Shown: one piece after another, positions 11,523 through 22,478 of the stretch | Layout: every line of letters begins with the position of its first letter | Position numbering within the stretch: position 1 is the stretch's first letter | Source of the DNA: Hirsutella rhossiliensis | Lineage: Eukaryota; Ascomycota; Sordariomycetes; Hypocreales; Ophiocordycipitaceae | Direction of reading: 5' to 3' | Length of the DNA stretch: 64,000 nucleotides | Assembly: GCF_020360975.1 (NCBI RefSeq) | Contig: NW_025408673.1 | Span: forward strand, 3,658,001-3,722,000 | Position numbers and translations under genes: made by a program | The notes under the pieces: generated by a model | Told to the model about the DNA's origin: nothing | Databases searched by the model: none | The model's input: only the letters and a program-made list of their open reading frames with translations

Positions 11523-11827
11523 CTAGAAGCGAGGTCGTAGAGGGTGGTGGAATATAGCAGTTCGGTTTTTATATGTGCTGAGAAGTAAGAGCACATAGTA
11601 AGACAAAGGGTAAATTGGGTTGTTCTCTGCATAAAGAATATATTAGCAGACTTTTATTTCACATAACTAGATAAGATATATAGCTATTCCGTTTCTGCTG
11701 TTTTCTACTTAGGTGACGGTTTCGAAGCGGCCTAGTCGGCGAGTCTGATGTGCAGGCGACAATTGAATTAAGGGAAGATGCCGAGGCATTCTCCGAGGCA
11801 GGAGTCTGACCGGCTGTTTCCGGATCG

Positions 11828-13141
11828 CTAATATGGGAAGCCGCTAAGAGGAGCAGGATCGGGTAGCAGAGCCCCAGTATCGGTAGAAGACGAAGGTTTC
11901 GGGGTCGTCAGGCGCGGTCTCTTCGTCGGCGTGCCGGCAGGGTCAGGACAGGGACGCTTCTGCGAGGGTGTAGCTAGGTCGGCCAAAGTAGAAGTTGAAG
12001 CAGAAGTTATTAAAGCCGAAGGTGGAGGACTTGGCGGGAGGGTACCAGGTGTTGCCACGGAGTAAGAGGCAGCGAGTATATCCCGGAAAGCGGCCGAAGC
12101 GGAGGACGGTTTTCCTTTAGTGGTGTCGAGATAGCCGAGGACGAGGCAGCCGCAGTGCTGGTGGCCTTATCGAGAAAAGTCCAAGAATCCGGGACGACGA
12201 TAAAGACATAGTCTCGGTCGGAGCCTGGGGGATGAATCATGACGCGGTGACTGAGCAGGCCAGCAACTTTGCCTGTGCAGGTAAAGGGGATGCTGGGCTG
12301 AAAGTAAGAGTCCTTCCTCTCGGCCATCTTCTTACATAGTATAGCCCAGGGGTTAGCGTGAATGGGGAAGATAACGAAGACCTCGAATTGGTGGAAGCCT
12401 CTGAAAGGGATCTTGTCGGGAATGCCAGGAGCTAGATACGTAGAGAGCTGGACGAAGCCGCAGCAATTTAGCTGGGCGGCGTCTAGGTCTGGCAGAAGGT
12501 CTTGTCGTAGCAGGGAGTGACCCGGGCCAAGGATGAAGCCGGTGAAGGAAACGATAGGCGGGATGCAAGGGAAGTTATCCATAGAGGCGAAGAGTCTAGG
12601 GAGGATGCTAAGAGGACAAATCAGCCGGACCTCTCGCCCGAGAGCCGAGAGCGGTACGCGCTAGGGTAAATGGCACGCCTTACGGCTGGTAACCCTGGTC
12701 GCGGACGACGAGGGCGGGCATGGTGTAGATAAGGGTGTCGCCAGTTTCAGACTCTAGGCCGTCGCGCTGCTTAACCTCCCAGGCAAGGGCGTAGGGGTGG
12801 ACGCGGCCGTTCATAAAAAACCATTCCTCAGACCATTCGGAGGCGATAACAGGCTGGTTGTAAATAGAGATTGAGACTGAAGAAGATGGATGTCGGCGAG
12901 TCGTCGGTATCCAATCGGAGCGGCGCATATTCCGCGGTGAGCAACCATGAAGGAGGTGGCAAAAAGATGCGGGCAATGGTCTCGGCGTTGAGACCTCTAA
13001 CGCGATGCTCGTCCTGATGGGGAAATCTCGAGGGCAGTCGGGCTGGACGAAGAACATCATAGACATATCACCACCCGCGCCTTTCTGGCTATCGAGCGGC
13101 TTTCGAAGGTGTGGTGGAGGTAGCGGTGACGAGGAAGACAT
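11828..13141 (-). pseudogene. Helitron companion gene, copy C (best preserved core)
   Basis: Same unknown family as in copies B, D and E. The start ATG at 13141 gives MSSSSPLPPPHLRKPLDSQK, in frame with MSMMFFVQPDC. Exon 1 ends ...VVRDQGYQP. The intron is 12596-12683 (88 bp; donor GTAAGG, acceptor CTAG), and exon 2 continues in frame as LFASMDNFPCIPP. The core is open for about 190 residues: AAQLNCCGFVQLSTYLAPGI, GFHQFEVFVIFPIHANPWAI, FTCTGKVAGLL, YVFIVVPDSWTFLDKA. The tail is Pro/Ser-rich, with TPTKRPRLTTP as a likely nuclear signal, ending at 11828. Frame changes near 13040, 12870 and 12030 break it. Position and orientation, head-to-head with the Rep-helicase, are identical in all four copies, which argues for a role in transposition. 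The function is not known to me. Confidence 0.75.
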
Positions 13142-13910
13142 CGTGCATATCTATGTTGGCTAATAAGTGGTTTGTGCGCCTAGAAAATGATCGGTATAAG
13201 TCGTTAAGAAGGAAGTAAGAGGTGGAGAATAAAGCGGCCTTTTTATAAATCCAAGGTATTATAGAACCAGTGGGAGAGCGAGAAGCTTTGCCATGGCAAG
13301 TTTGAATTTTGATAAGGATGCGTGGTGCATAATAGCTCTTGACCCGACGAGTAAGCCAACGAGTAAGCCACACGAAGAGGCGGTGTGGAGAAGGTTGCCT
13401 GTTAGAATGGAACGGAAATTTAGGGAAGACTGTCTTGGGAGCTATCGTGCCGGGTGAGCTGAATCAGATGGCAGGGCTATTCCTTTTTCCGTTGCAGCAT
13501 AGGTAGCGAAGAAAAGAAAGTCTAATTTGATGTTCCTTGAAACGCATACCTGCAACGACAGATTCGGAAGATGCGGAGGAGAGCAGAGTAGTAGAAGGCG
13601 GCCTTAGATGGAGTTGCGGTGTGTATTCCTATGCATGGGCTGGTCGAGGCCGTCCGGAAAGGATGGACGGACGGTGGTAGGGTGGTGAAGGGGGGAGAAA
13701 GGGGGGGGGCTCTCGCGGATAAGCATTGCCGCGTCGGCTCAGTGCTAAAAAGATCACAGGGTTTAGTTATAGGAAGGGATTGGTAGGAAAAACGCCAACA
13801 CGGCGGACCATTATTGTTAGGAGGCGAGATAATATTGAAGAAAGATCCGGGGGCAAACTTTTATGGTCCATCATCCGTGTGCAGAGCCGCGGCGTTAAGA
13901 TAGCATCGAC
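13142..13910. other. Divergent intergenic region of Helitron copy C
   Basis: About 770 bases separate the two divergent genes of this element. There is a G-rich patch (GGTGGTGAAGGGGGGAGAAA) near 13680-13700. I see no gene or firm promoter element. Confidence 0.4.
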
Positions 13911-14664
13911 ATGGGAGAGAGTTCTCGCTGCGAGGTTCGGTCGGTAGAGGGAGAAGGTGAAATGGTGATGGGAGCAGCGGCCGTTGCTGCGACGAGAAAT
14001 GTCGCTGCGGCGAGATTGAGCGCAATGGATGATTCGCTAAAGCGGGTGTCGGGATATAAGAGACAGGCAAACGTGGCATCCAGGTTTCGGCCCATCATGG
14101 CCAAGCAGGGGCTGGTCGAGGAGGTCTCGCGAGGAGAACAAGCGGAAGCGCTTAAAGAGCGTTGCCCAAGAGAAGCCGGCGAGGCGGTCGGCGGCCAAAG
14201 GAAAATCAGTATTGAACGATGGCATTTCGAAGGCGGCCCCATCACGACTTTCAGCACCGATAAACGTGGGTGATGATAAGCTAGTGAGCATGGAGACGGA
14301 CGTTGCCATGCAAGGGTTGGGTGCGAAGCCGTGTGGAGGGAGTCTTGTGCCGTCCGTCGGCGGTGTGTTGCAGCGCGAGGGTAACGACCCGATCACCTAC
14401 CGGCACCTCTTGCCCAAGGAGGGGAGGGCTGGGGATGATGAGAGGAGGGCAGCGACCACGGTAGGTCTGGAAGCACCATGTCCTCCGGAAGCCTTAGTCG
14501 GGCGAGAAGACGGCCTAGACAGTGGGAGATGGTCCGGCGTGGCCGTAAGTGGCTCTGAGACGGTTAGGCGACCCAGCGGTAGCGAACTGACGAGGCCGAA
14601 AGGTCTCGTCGAGCGGACAGGTGGTGTGGGGGGAAAACGCCGGGTTGGAAGACCGATAACGGTG

Positions 14665-14943
14665 ATGAGATTTCGGCTGGAAGGCGGGAGCCAGCATTCG
14701 CCAAGGCCCATCCGATCCAAAGAGATGGAGAATACGGCCGGACCTGCGCCTGCTCTTATGAGATTTCGATTGGAAGGCGGGAGCCAGCATTCGCCAAGGC
14801 CCATCCGACCCAAAGAGATGGAGAATACGGCCGGACCTGCGCCTGCTCTTATGAGATTTCGATTGGAAGGCGGGAGCCAGCATTCGCCAAGGCCCATCCG
14901 ACCCAAAGAGATGGAGAGTGCGCCGGGAGCTGCGCCTGCCCCC
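14665..14943 (+). repeat. Three 93-bp tandem repeats coding 31-residue units
   Basis: Units start at 14665, 14758 and 14851 with an exact 93-bp period. All stay in one frame and encode MRFRLEGGSQHSPRPIR followed by a Pro/Ala-rich spacer. Units 1 and 2 are nearly identical; unit 3 diverges at its end. The motif also appears as a single diverged piece near 15535-15560 (TRFRLENVSQHSP). The near-identity means recent expansion inside the variable N terminus of the copy C transposase. Confidence 0.9.
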
Positions 14944-15579
14944 CCTGAGGAGGCCGGATTATCACACGCCGGGATCGCGGAGGGCGTGCAGATCGGCACG
15001 TCTGGAAAGCGGAACGATAGGGCGCGGACGAGGCAGAAGGGGAGCGAGGATACTCTAGCAGCCCGGGAAGGAAAGGTCGGCCGGCAACGGTCGACAGTGT
15101 CCGGCCTATCGAGGCGAAGCAGGCGCTGGCGGCCGAGGAGATCTCACGAAGAGAACAAGGGGATGCATTGAAAGAGCGTTGCCTAGGGAAGTCGGCCAGG
15201 TGGTGGGCTGCGGGAAAAGGCGATGCACGTGAATGGCGCCGCCTTGAAGGGAGGGCGAGCGCGACGCTCGACACCGATAAATGTGCGTGAGAGGCGTACG
15301 GACGAAGGACCGAAGCGGGTGTTGGGCGACGAAAGTCAAGCGGACCCGGCACCTAGGTTCCGGCCTATCCAGGCGAAGCAGGCGCCGGCGTCCGAGGAGG
15401 GTTCACGAAGAGAGCGGGTAGAAGCAGTCGAAAGAGCGACGCCTCTAGGAAGCCGGCGAGGCAGTCGGCCGCGGGATAATAGGACGCGCGTCCATGGTGC
15501 TTCTTCAAAGGGAGGGCAAGCGCGATGTTTAACAAGATTTCGGCTAGAGAATGTAAGCCAGCACTCGCCGCAACCCACC

Positions 15580-15820
15580 GTCGCCCGGCCAATTCAAGCG
15601 AAAGCGATAGGAGACAGAGCAGGAGATCTGCAGTCATCCGGGCGGTTATTACCACGGCCGTCACGCCTGGCAGGGCAGGATCGGCCGGCAGGGGCGGTCG
15701 GGATTTCGTCCACGGCCGTCAGGAAGCCCTCGTTCAGCCAGTCGAGCCTAAAGAGCCGGGAGATGGAGCCGGAGATACACAATCACCCGGACGGTTGCTA
15801 CCACGACCACCACGCGGGGC
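15580..15820 (+). repeat. Degenerate repeat units in Rep-helicase N terminus, copy C
   Basis: Two imperfect units start near 15622 and 15773. Each has a GAGATNYRCARTCAYCCGG core followed by a blurred CATCACG-like block, and both are related to the three units in copy B. They lie upstream of the Cys-rich domain in the variable N terminus. Confidence 0.5.
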
Positions 15821-18800
15821 AGCGGTGGGAGAGGAGGATCGGCCGAGGCGAGTCGAGGCGGTAGCGAGATCTTCGGAGTCCGTGGAGCAGAGAAAGAGGA
15901 TCGGCGAGCCCGACCGAGACGAGCTGCCAGGAAACGTATTCGAGGCGGCCGTCGGAGGCAGAGGAGAAGTGAGCTACAGGCGGAAGATCTAGCCAGCGTC
16001 CTACGTTACCTGGAAGACGAATTTGCCGCCAAGGAGAGGCTGTCCAAGGAGCAGACTTGGTGCACACCAGTGCCGCATGAGAGGAAGGTATCGACGGTGC
16101 GAAGTTTTTATCGGGCGTTCCACGATGCGGCCACCTTGCCGATACGGGCATGTATGCTGTGCTACCGCAAGCGTTCGAGGACGGAGCTTAAGGAGATGCC
16201 GTGGGATCGGTGGCTGTCGAGCCCCGTCCCTAAGGGTGAGGGCTCGCCGTTCGCGTGTCGGAGTTGCTTCCGTGAGGGCGAGTCTATCGTGGTCTGCGCG
16301 GAGTGTCATCGAGGGCTGGCGCGTGGGGTGCTGTCGCCGGCGGCCCAACTTCATTGTCGCCTCGGTTGTGAGCATATGCTCCTGATGAGCTCAAGGCTCA
16401 CGCCAGTGGAGGAGAAGCTGATTGCGCTAAACTCGTGTTACGGGTTCGTCACGAGGTATAGCGTCCCGGGCGGCCAGAAGCAGACGCTGAGGTACCCCAA
16501 GCACGTCAAGGGCCACATCACGGTGTTTCCGAACAATGTACAAGAATTGGTGACGAAAGTGCTGCCGCACCCTCTCCTGCAGGTGATGGACGAGATCCAC
16601 ATCTCGTGGCAGGGGGCGGTAAAGCCGACACCGAGCGACCTATCGAGTCTCTTGTCTGTGAGGCGGCGCGTTGTCGAGAGGGCTCTTGTTTGGCTGAAGA
16701 GAAAAACCCACACTATGCCGAGATCGAGATCGACGCGGCTGAGATGGAGAGCTGGGGAGAGTCGGCCCACGGGGTGCCGCCGTCGGTGTACGGGCGCCTG
16801 GAGCGGAACGAGCCGTCGGCATGGGAGAAGACGCGGACGGCGCATATCGTGCCGCCCACGGAGCGGGCCATGGACGACGAGGGCGCGGTAGAGATCGAAG
16901 AAGTCCTGTCTCTGCTCAACCAAGGGGGAGGAAGCGCGACGATTCTCGAGGACGACGAGCCAGAGTCAATCGAGGTAGACGAGGCGCGTGGTCAGAGCGG
17001 CGACGAGGCTAATCACGATGCGGAGACGATCAACGAGGTAACCTCGTCGGGAATGTTTGCGTTAGACGGGCCGCCCGACGTCGCCGACGTGGATAAATTG
17101 CGCTTCGCATGTGATGCCGTCCGCGAAGGGGCGGGCGACGACGGCGGCGCGGGTCCGAGGACGTGGGTGGAAACCTCGGCAAGGGGGCAGCCAGGGCACG
17201 CCGATGGTTCCGAACCGTATATAGGCGTTCGCCGCGGCGATGACTTCGCCGACTCGTTCGAAGCCTCCTTTTTCGCGAAGACCTTTCCCACGCTGTTGCC
17301 ATTTGGCGTCGGAGGGCCGCGACCGGTCGAAGAAGCAGCCGTACAACTAGGCAGAGGCACCGCCGACATACGCGAGCGGGAGGCCGCGACGCGAGAGCTC
17401 GTGTCGTCTCGGAACATGAGCCTTCGGACCTGGGCCGACACGGTGTTACGACGCCACGGTGGCCGGTTCGCGACGCACCACATCTTCGCCTTCCTCGTCT
17501 TTAATATAGGCGTGCGGTCGAGGAACCGCCGCGTCAGCATGCTAAGCGTGACGAGGAAGAACTTCCGCAAGGTGGAGCGCATCGTACGGTCGCTAACCGC
17601 GGACGGATTGGCGGCGGCCAGGGCCGAGCTAGAGAGCACAGGCAAGACGACCGATGATGCGGTGAAGGAGCTGCTCAGGAGCCTTTCGCTGTATGGGTAT
17701 CGTCAGCCCATGTCGAGGGAGGTCCGTCTCGGGATGCGGCATAGGATCCTGGCGCTCATCGTCCGTTACGGCGTGCCCGCCATCTGGTTCACGATCAACC
17801 CAAACGACATCACGAATCCGGTAAAGCTCCGACTAGCAGCGTACCGCGCGCGCGACCCCGAAGCGGCCGAGGAGTTCCTACGAAGCCTCGATAAGGCGTT
17901 CAAACGTGTGCGGCTGTCCGTGTCCGACCCGATGAGCTCGGCCGTCTTCTTCCACCGCGAGATGACGCTGTTCTTCGAGCATTACGTCAATGCCGGGGGG
18001 GAGTCGGTCTTCGGCCGCGTCAGCCAGTATTATGGCGCCGTGAAACGAACGAGCGAGGCTCCTCCACGTGCACGGGCTGCTCTGGCTCGAGGAAACGCCC
18101 ACCTCAGCTCGATGCTTGCCGACTCAGACGGCGGGGAACAAGCGGCATACCGCGAGCGAATCGTCCGCTACGTCGATAGTGTCTTCAGCGAGGTAAGGAA
18201 CGGCGGGGCGTCGTACGAAATAGTCGTGGGAGAAGAGGACGCGGGCTGACGCGGGGAAACTAGGACCTGGACCAGGAAGGGTTCTGCGCCGTCGAGGCAG
18301 AGCGTTCGGTGACGTCCGATATCTCGTCCCTGCTGAACAGGGCCGATCAGTTCTCGGCCTCGTTCGAGGAGGAAGCCAACTTCTGCGCCGGCGCGACCCA
18401 GATCCATACCCACAGCCCGACATGCGTCAAGTACTCCCTCGGCAGCAAGGGGCGGAAGGGCGCCGACCTCTGTCGCTTTAAGGCACCGTGGGAGCGGGTC
18501 GAGGAGACGACCCTGTCAGCGGACGGCGTGCTGCGGATCCGCAGAACACATCCCATGGTGAACCGGTGGAACAAGGCCATCGCCGTCGGGCTCCGTCACA
18601 ACCACGACATTTCCTTTATAGCGACGCAGCGGAAGACCATGGCGCTCGTCTACTACGTGACCAATTACGCGACTAAGGTGGAGGACCCGACGTGGAAGCG
18701 CGTCGCCGCCGCCGCCGAACTGCTGCCCGTCGTGTCGGCCGGTAGTCAGCCGGGTGCCGGGGATGACGTAAGTAGCGGCGTCGTCGGCGACGGCGATGGA

Positions 18801-21800
18801 AGGAAAACAAGACGCGGCAGTTTCTCGCGAGAGTGGCGAATCGGGTGTTCACGGAGCGGGCGCTGTCGCAAGTCGAGGTCGTCGCCCATCTGCTGGGACA
18901 CCCGAGCGAGTTCTCGGGAAGCAGCGCCTGGGCGTACCTGAACGTGTCGGTGCTATACTGGCACGTCTCGAGGCTCTGGCGACACCTTCGGCAGCAGAGC
19001 GGCACCGCGGCGGTCGAAGACGTGTCCGTCGCGGACGAGTCGGTCGTCGTCGAACAAGCAGGCGAGAGGATCAGTTTCGCCGAGGCCTATCATCATCGCG
19101 GACATGTCCTACGAGGCTTGTGCCTATACGACTATGTTTCGCTCGTCAGGCTCCAACGCGTCGGCAAGGCCGGCTGCTCCGGCGGCTGGGGAGGTGCCGT
19201 TCGAGAGCGGCTGGGTGGCCGGTAAAGACTGGGTCCAGGTGCTAAGGCGGCCGGGAAAGTACGCCGTCGTCTGCCTCGACGGCTACCTAAGCAAGGATTT
19301 CGAGCAGGACGACGAGGAATCGGCTCATCGCAGGTAAGTGCGGGCGGGCAAAGTGGCCGAGTGAAGAGAGGGGGGGTTGCGACGCCGCGGGGGGCTGGCT
19401 GACTTACACTTATTGTGCCGTCGCAGGGCTGCCGTCCAGCATCTTGCGCTATTTGTGCCGTGGCCTTTCTCGGCGAAGAAGAAGGGGACATCAATGAGAT
19501 ATGGAGGCGGGCGCGAGCTGCTTCCGCCGAGAATCTCGTGCCTCGTCGACAACGTTCAACTGCTCCGGCGGTCCGCCGAGGACGCGAGGCGAGACGCCAA
19601 GCAGTGGGCGGCCTCGGGCGGCGCCGGGGATTGCGCCGGCGCTCTCGGCGAGGCGGGGAGGGGAGGAGGGGGCGACACCCGGGGACGACGACGCGGCCTC
19701 GGCGTACCAGGCCGACAACGTCGGAAAGGCAACGCGACTAATCGACGTCGTCCGAAGCGCGGCCGGGCGAACCAGATCACGGCGGGATCGCGCGAGCTCT
19801 CGGGTATGATACAGCAGCTGTGCCGCTTCCAGCAGTCAGCGCTGGCCTCGACCGCCGAGCTCGAGGCCTCCATCGTCAGGGAACGGGGCGGGAGGCGCAT
19901 CGACTTGCCGGGGCGGGTCTTTTCCGGGGCCGCGGTGCCGCCGCAGGACCAGGTCAAGGCCATCAAGTCGCAGCAGACGAGCGCCTCGAGGGAGAGGGTG
20001 AAGATGATACAGGGTATACAAAGCATGGCCACGGCCCACGGCACCGATCGTGGCGCGGCGGAGCGGAGTGTGCTGACCGGCTTCGGCGAGGAAGGCGTGC
20101 AGATAACGGCGGCGGAAGCCGAGGAGACGGCGGGTAACGCCGAGGCCGGCATGGAAGTCCGCCTCGGCCCGTCGACCTCGTTCCTCGAGGCCGGAAAAGG
20201 CTTGACGAGACGCTTGACGCTAAACAGGAAACAGGCCATCGCCTTGTCCATAATATGCCGCCACCTTGACTTGATGCGGCGAGGAGACGGAGGGGGCGAC
20301 GTCAGCCAGCTCTGTCAGTTCGTCGGCGGCGAGGGCGGTACCGGCAAGTCGCGCGTCATCGAAGCACTCGTCGGCCTCTTTGCCGCTAAGGGCATCTCGA
20401 GCCGGCTGCTGATCACGGCGACGTCGGGGACCGCGGCGGCCCGGGTCAACGGTATCACCATCCACTCCGCCTGCGGCTTCACCAAGGACCAAGGGCCGGG
20501 CGCGAACACGGCGAGGGAGGTCGACGGCGTACGGCTGCCGAGGCAGGCGGAGCGGTTCGTCGACGGCGAGTCCCGCATGGACTGGCAGGACAAGGAGGTG
20601 CTCGTCATCGACGAGGTAAGCATGCTCGGCGCGCGCACGCTGCACGCCGTCAACGAGCGGCTCTGCCAGCTGCGGGGTCGCAGCGGGACTTCGGCGGATC
20701 CCCATCGTCCTCTTCTGCGGGGACTTCCACCAGTTCCGCCCGGTCCAGGAAAGGTCGATCCTACTGCCGAGCTCGGCCGTCTCGTGGGACGAGGACTACT
20801 CGTTCAGGGCCGAGCAGCGCCACCAGCACGACAAGGCGCACGCGCTGTGGAAGCGGTTCACCACTGTCGTCATGCTGGACGAGCAGATGCGCGCCGCCGG
20901 CGACCCGGAGCTGCAGAGGCTGCTAAAGCGGATCCGACTGGGCGTGCAGGATCACACCGACCTAGACCTCCTTAACTCAAGATGCTACCGGGAAGGCAGG
21001 CGAATCCCGTGGGAGACAGGCATCACCGTGGTCACGCCGCTAAATAGGAACCGGTGGAATCTCAACATGGAGGCGAGCTTAGCATTCCAGATGCAACGAC
21101 GTTTGACGATACGCATCTTCATCTCCGAGCATAAGTGGAAGGAGGGGCTGCCGACCGAGGAAGAGGCCATCATGATGCTAAACCAGGGCGACGACAGCGC
21201 GACCCCAGTGCCGGGCGTCTTTATGTTTGTGGCCGGGATGCCGGTCGTCGTGAACCACAACACCCACCAGGGGCTGAAGCTGGTGAACGGCGCCAGCTAC
21301 ACGGCGGCCGAGGTCATCGTCGACAAGGTGCACCCGGCGCATCGCATCTCGGCCGATATGGCGATCCACTTCGGCCGCCGGCGGCGATCATACTAGGTCG
21401 GAGACGACTAAGGACTTCCACTTCGTCGGGATGCCGCCCGGCACGATCCTGCTGACGCCTATGAGCGTCAGGATCCAGTGTCACCGGAAGCGACCGTGGC
21501 AGCAGAAGGAGGTCACCCGCAAGGGCCTGCCGTGCGCCGCGGCCTTCGCGTGCACCGATTATAAGGTGCAGGGCGGGACGCTCGAGCGTGTCGCGCTCGA
21601 GCTGCGAGGACGAGGACGACAAACGTCGGTGGACGTGCCGTCCCCTCGCAGTGCGACCCTTACAGCCTATACGTGCAGCTATCGCGGTGTCCGACGCTAG
21701 ACGGCATCATGCTCATATCGGAGGTGCGAGAGAGACTTCGGGAAACCGGGTCCCCGGGAGATGACGGCCGCACAAGCGAGGCTCGAGGAACTGAGTGACA

Positions 21801-21851
21801 GAACCGTCGGAGGCGCTGCGCTGGCTCGGCGACGACTTCGAATACGCGTAG

Positions 21852-22478
21852 GAATAGTGAACCCTTCGACAGGCACAAATATGAATGAAATGACATCGGA
21901 CGTTAGACGCGGAAACGGTGCAATTGTCTGGCTAATCGGAAAGCGCAATTTGAGCGGGAGCGGGAACAGTGGGAACAGCTGACGTAAATAAAAAAGAGTG
22001 ACTAAGACGAGAAAAAAAAGGGGGGGGGAGAGGCGACGACTTTCATATATGGCCAACAGGAAAGCGGGATGAAAAAGGACACAAAGAGGGGGAAAACAGG
22101 GGCAAACTTGTAGGCCAACCGAAAAGCAATCGTTCAAGACGAAAGAGGCAATTTTTCTAGCCAACGGGAAGCCGAGAAAGCTAGCGAATCAGAGGCGCGG
22201 ATTCGGGGGGCAAAAAAGCGCGGCATAGAAATCCTTTCGTTCCTCAAGGCATACTCCTGTTTACCCCCTTGCCAATGCCAATGCCAATGCCAACCTTTTT
22301 CCTTTCGTCCGCCGGTTTTCTTATTGTGTCTAAAACTTGCGTCTTTTGTCTTTGCCCTTTTCGTTCATGCCTTTCTAGCGGGTTCTTCCTTCAAGTCTAA
22401 AAGTCGCCCCTCGTTGATCGCTGCTGCCCAGTGCCCTTGTCTTCTTGCCCGCCGGCGCTCCTCCGTCTTCTCCCCTCG
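21852..22478. other. Convergent junction of Helitron copies C and D
   Basis: The 3' sides of C (+) and D (-) meet here. The C tail is A/G-rich with poly-G and poly-A runs near 22010-22030 and ends TTTCGTTCCTCAAGGC at 22235-22250. Immediately after is a short CCAATG array (22272-22294; CCAATGCCAATGCCAATGCC), then T/C-rich sequence running into the D stop codon. No gene is seen. Confidence 0.5.

Larger units (their letters stand above)
13911..21851 (+). pseudogene. Helitron Rep-helicase, copy C
   Basis: Domains in order: N terminus with VSGYKRQANVASRFRP-like sequence shared with B, D and E; 93-bp repeats; DUF6570-like Cys-rich region (about 15980-16710; CMLCYRK, FACRSC, NSCYGFVTR, HVKGHITVFPNNVQEL); and Helitron_like_N (about 16700-18192, a 547-residue open frame from 16606). 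The HUH codons CAC GTG CAC are present at 18065-18073 but lie one base out of the preceding frame. Then come intron 18193-18263 (71 bp, GTAAGG...CTAG), the Rep C-part with YYVTNYATK near 18655-18680, intron 19334-19426 (93 bp, GTAAGT...GCAG) and the PIF1 helicase with GGEGGTGKSRVI and VIDEVSMLG. Further breaks are near 16700, 18810, 19200, 20690, 21375 and 21745. It ends ALRWLGDDFEYA at TAG 21849-21851. At least six frame changes make it non-functional as written. Confidence 0.85.
11678..22250 (+). mobile_element. Helitron copy C
   Basis: A full-length-looking copy of the same family and orientation as B. The left edge is where B/C similarity starts (TATAGC...TTTCGAAGCGG). The right edge is set after TTTCGTTCCTCAAGGC at 22235-22250, the tail motif also ending the copy B units. 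The companion gene lies on - at the left, the Rep-helicase on + to the right. It is the best preserved copy for long reading frames, and it differs from the others by three exact 93-bp repeats near its N terminus. Confidence 0.75.

Noticed and set aside
18193..18263. Frame breaks at this position counted as mutation
   Set aside because: GT-AG ends at the same codon in all four copies show that this gap is an intron, not a frameshift.
22272..22294. CCAATG array as a CRISPR or regulatory array
   Set aside because: Only about four 6-bp units without spacers. A plain microsatellite at a Helitron junction.
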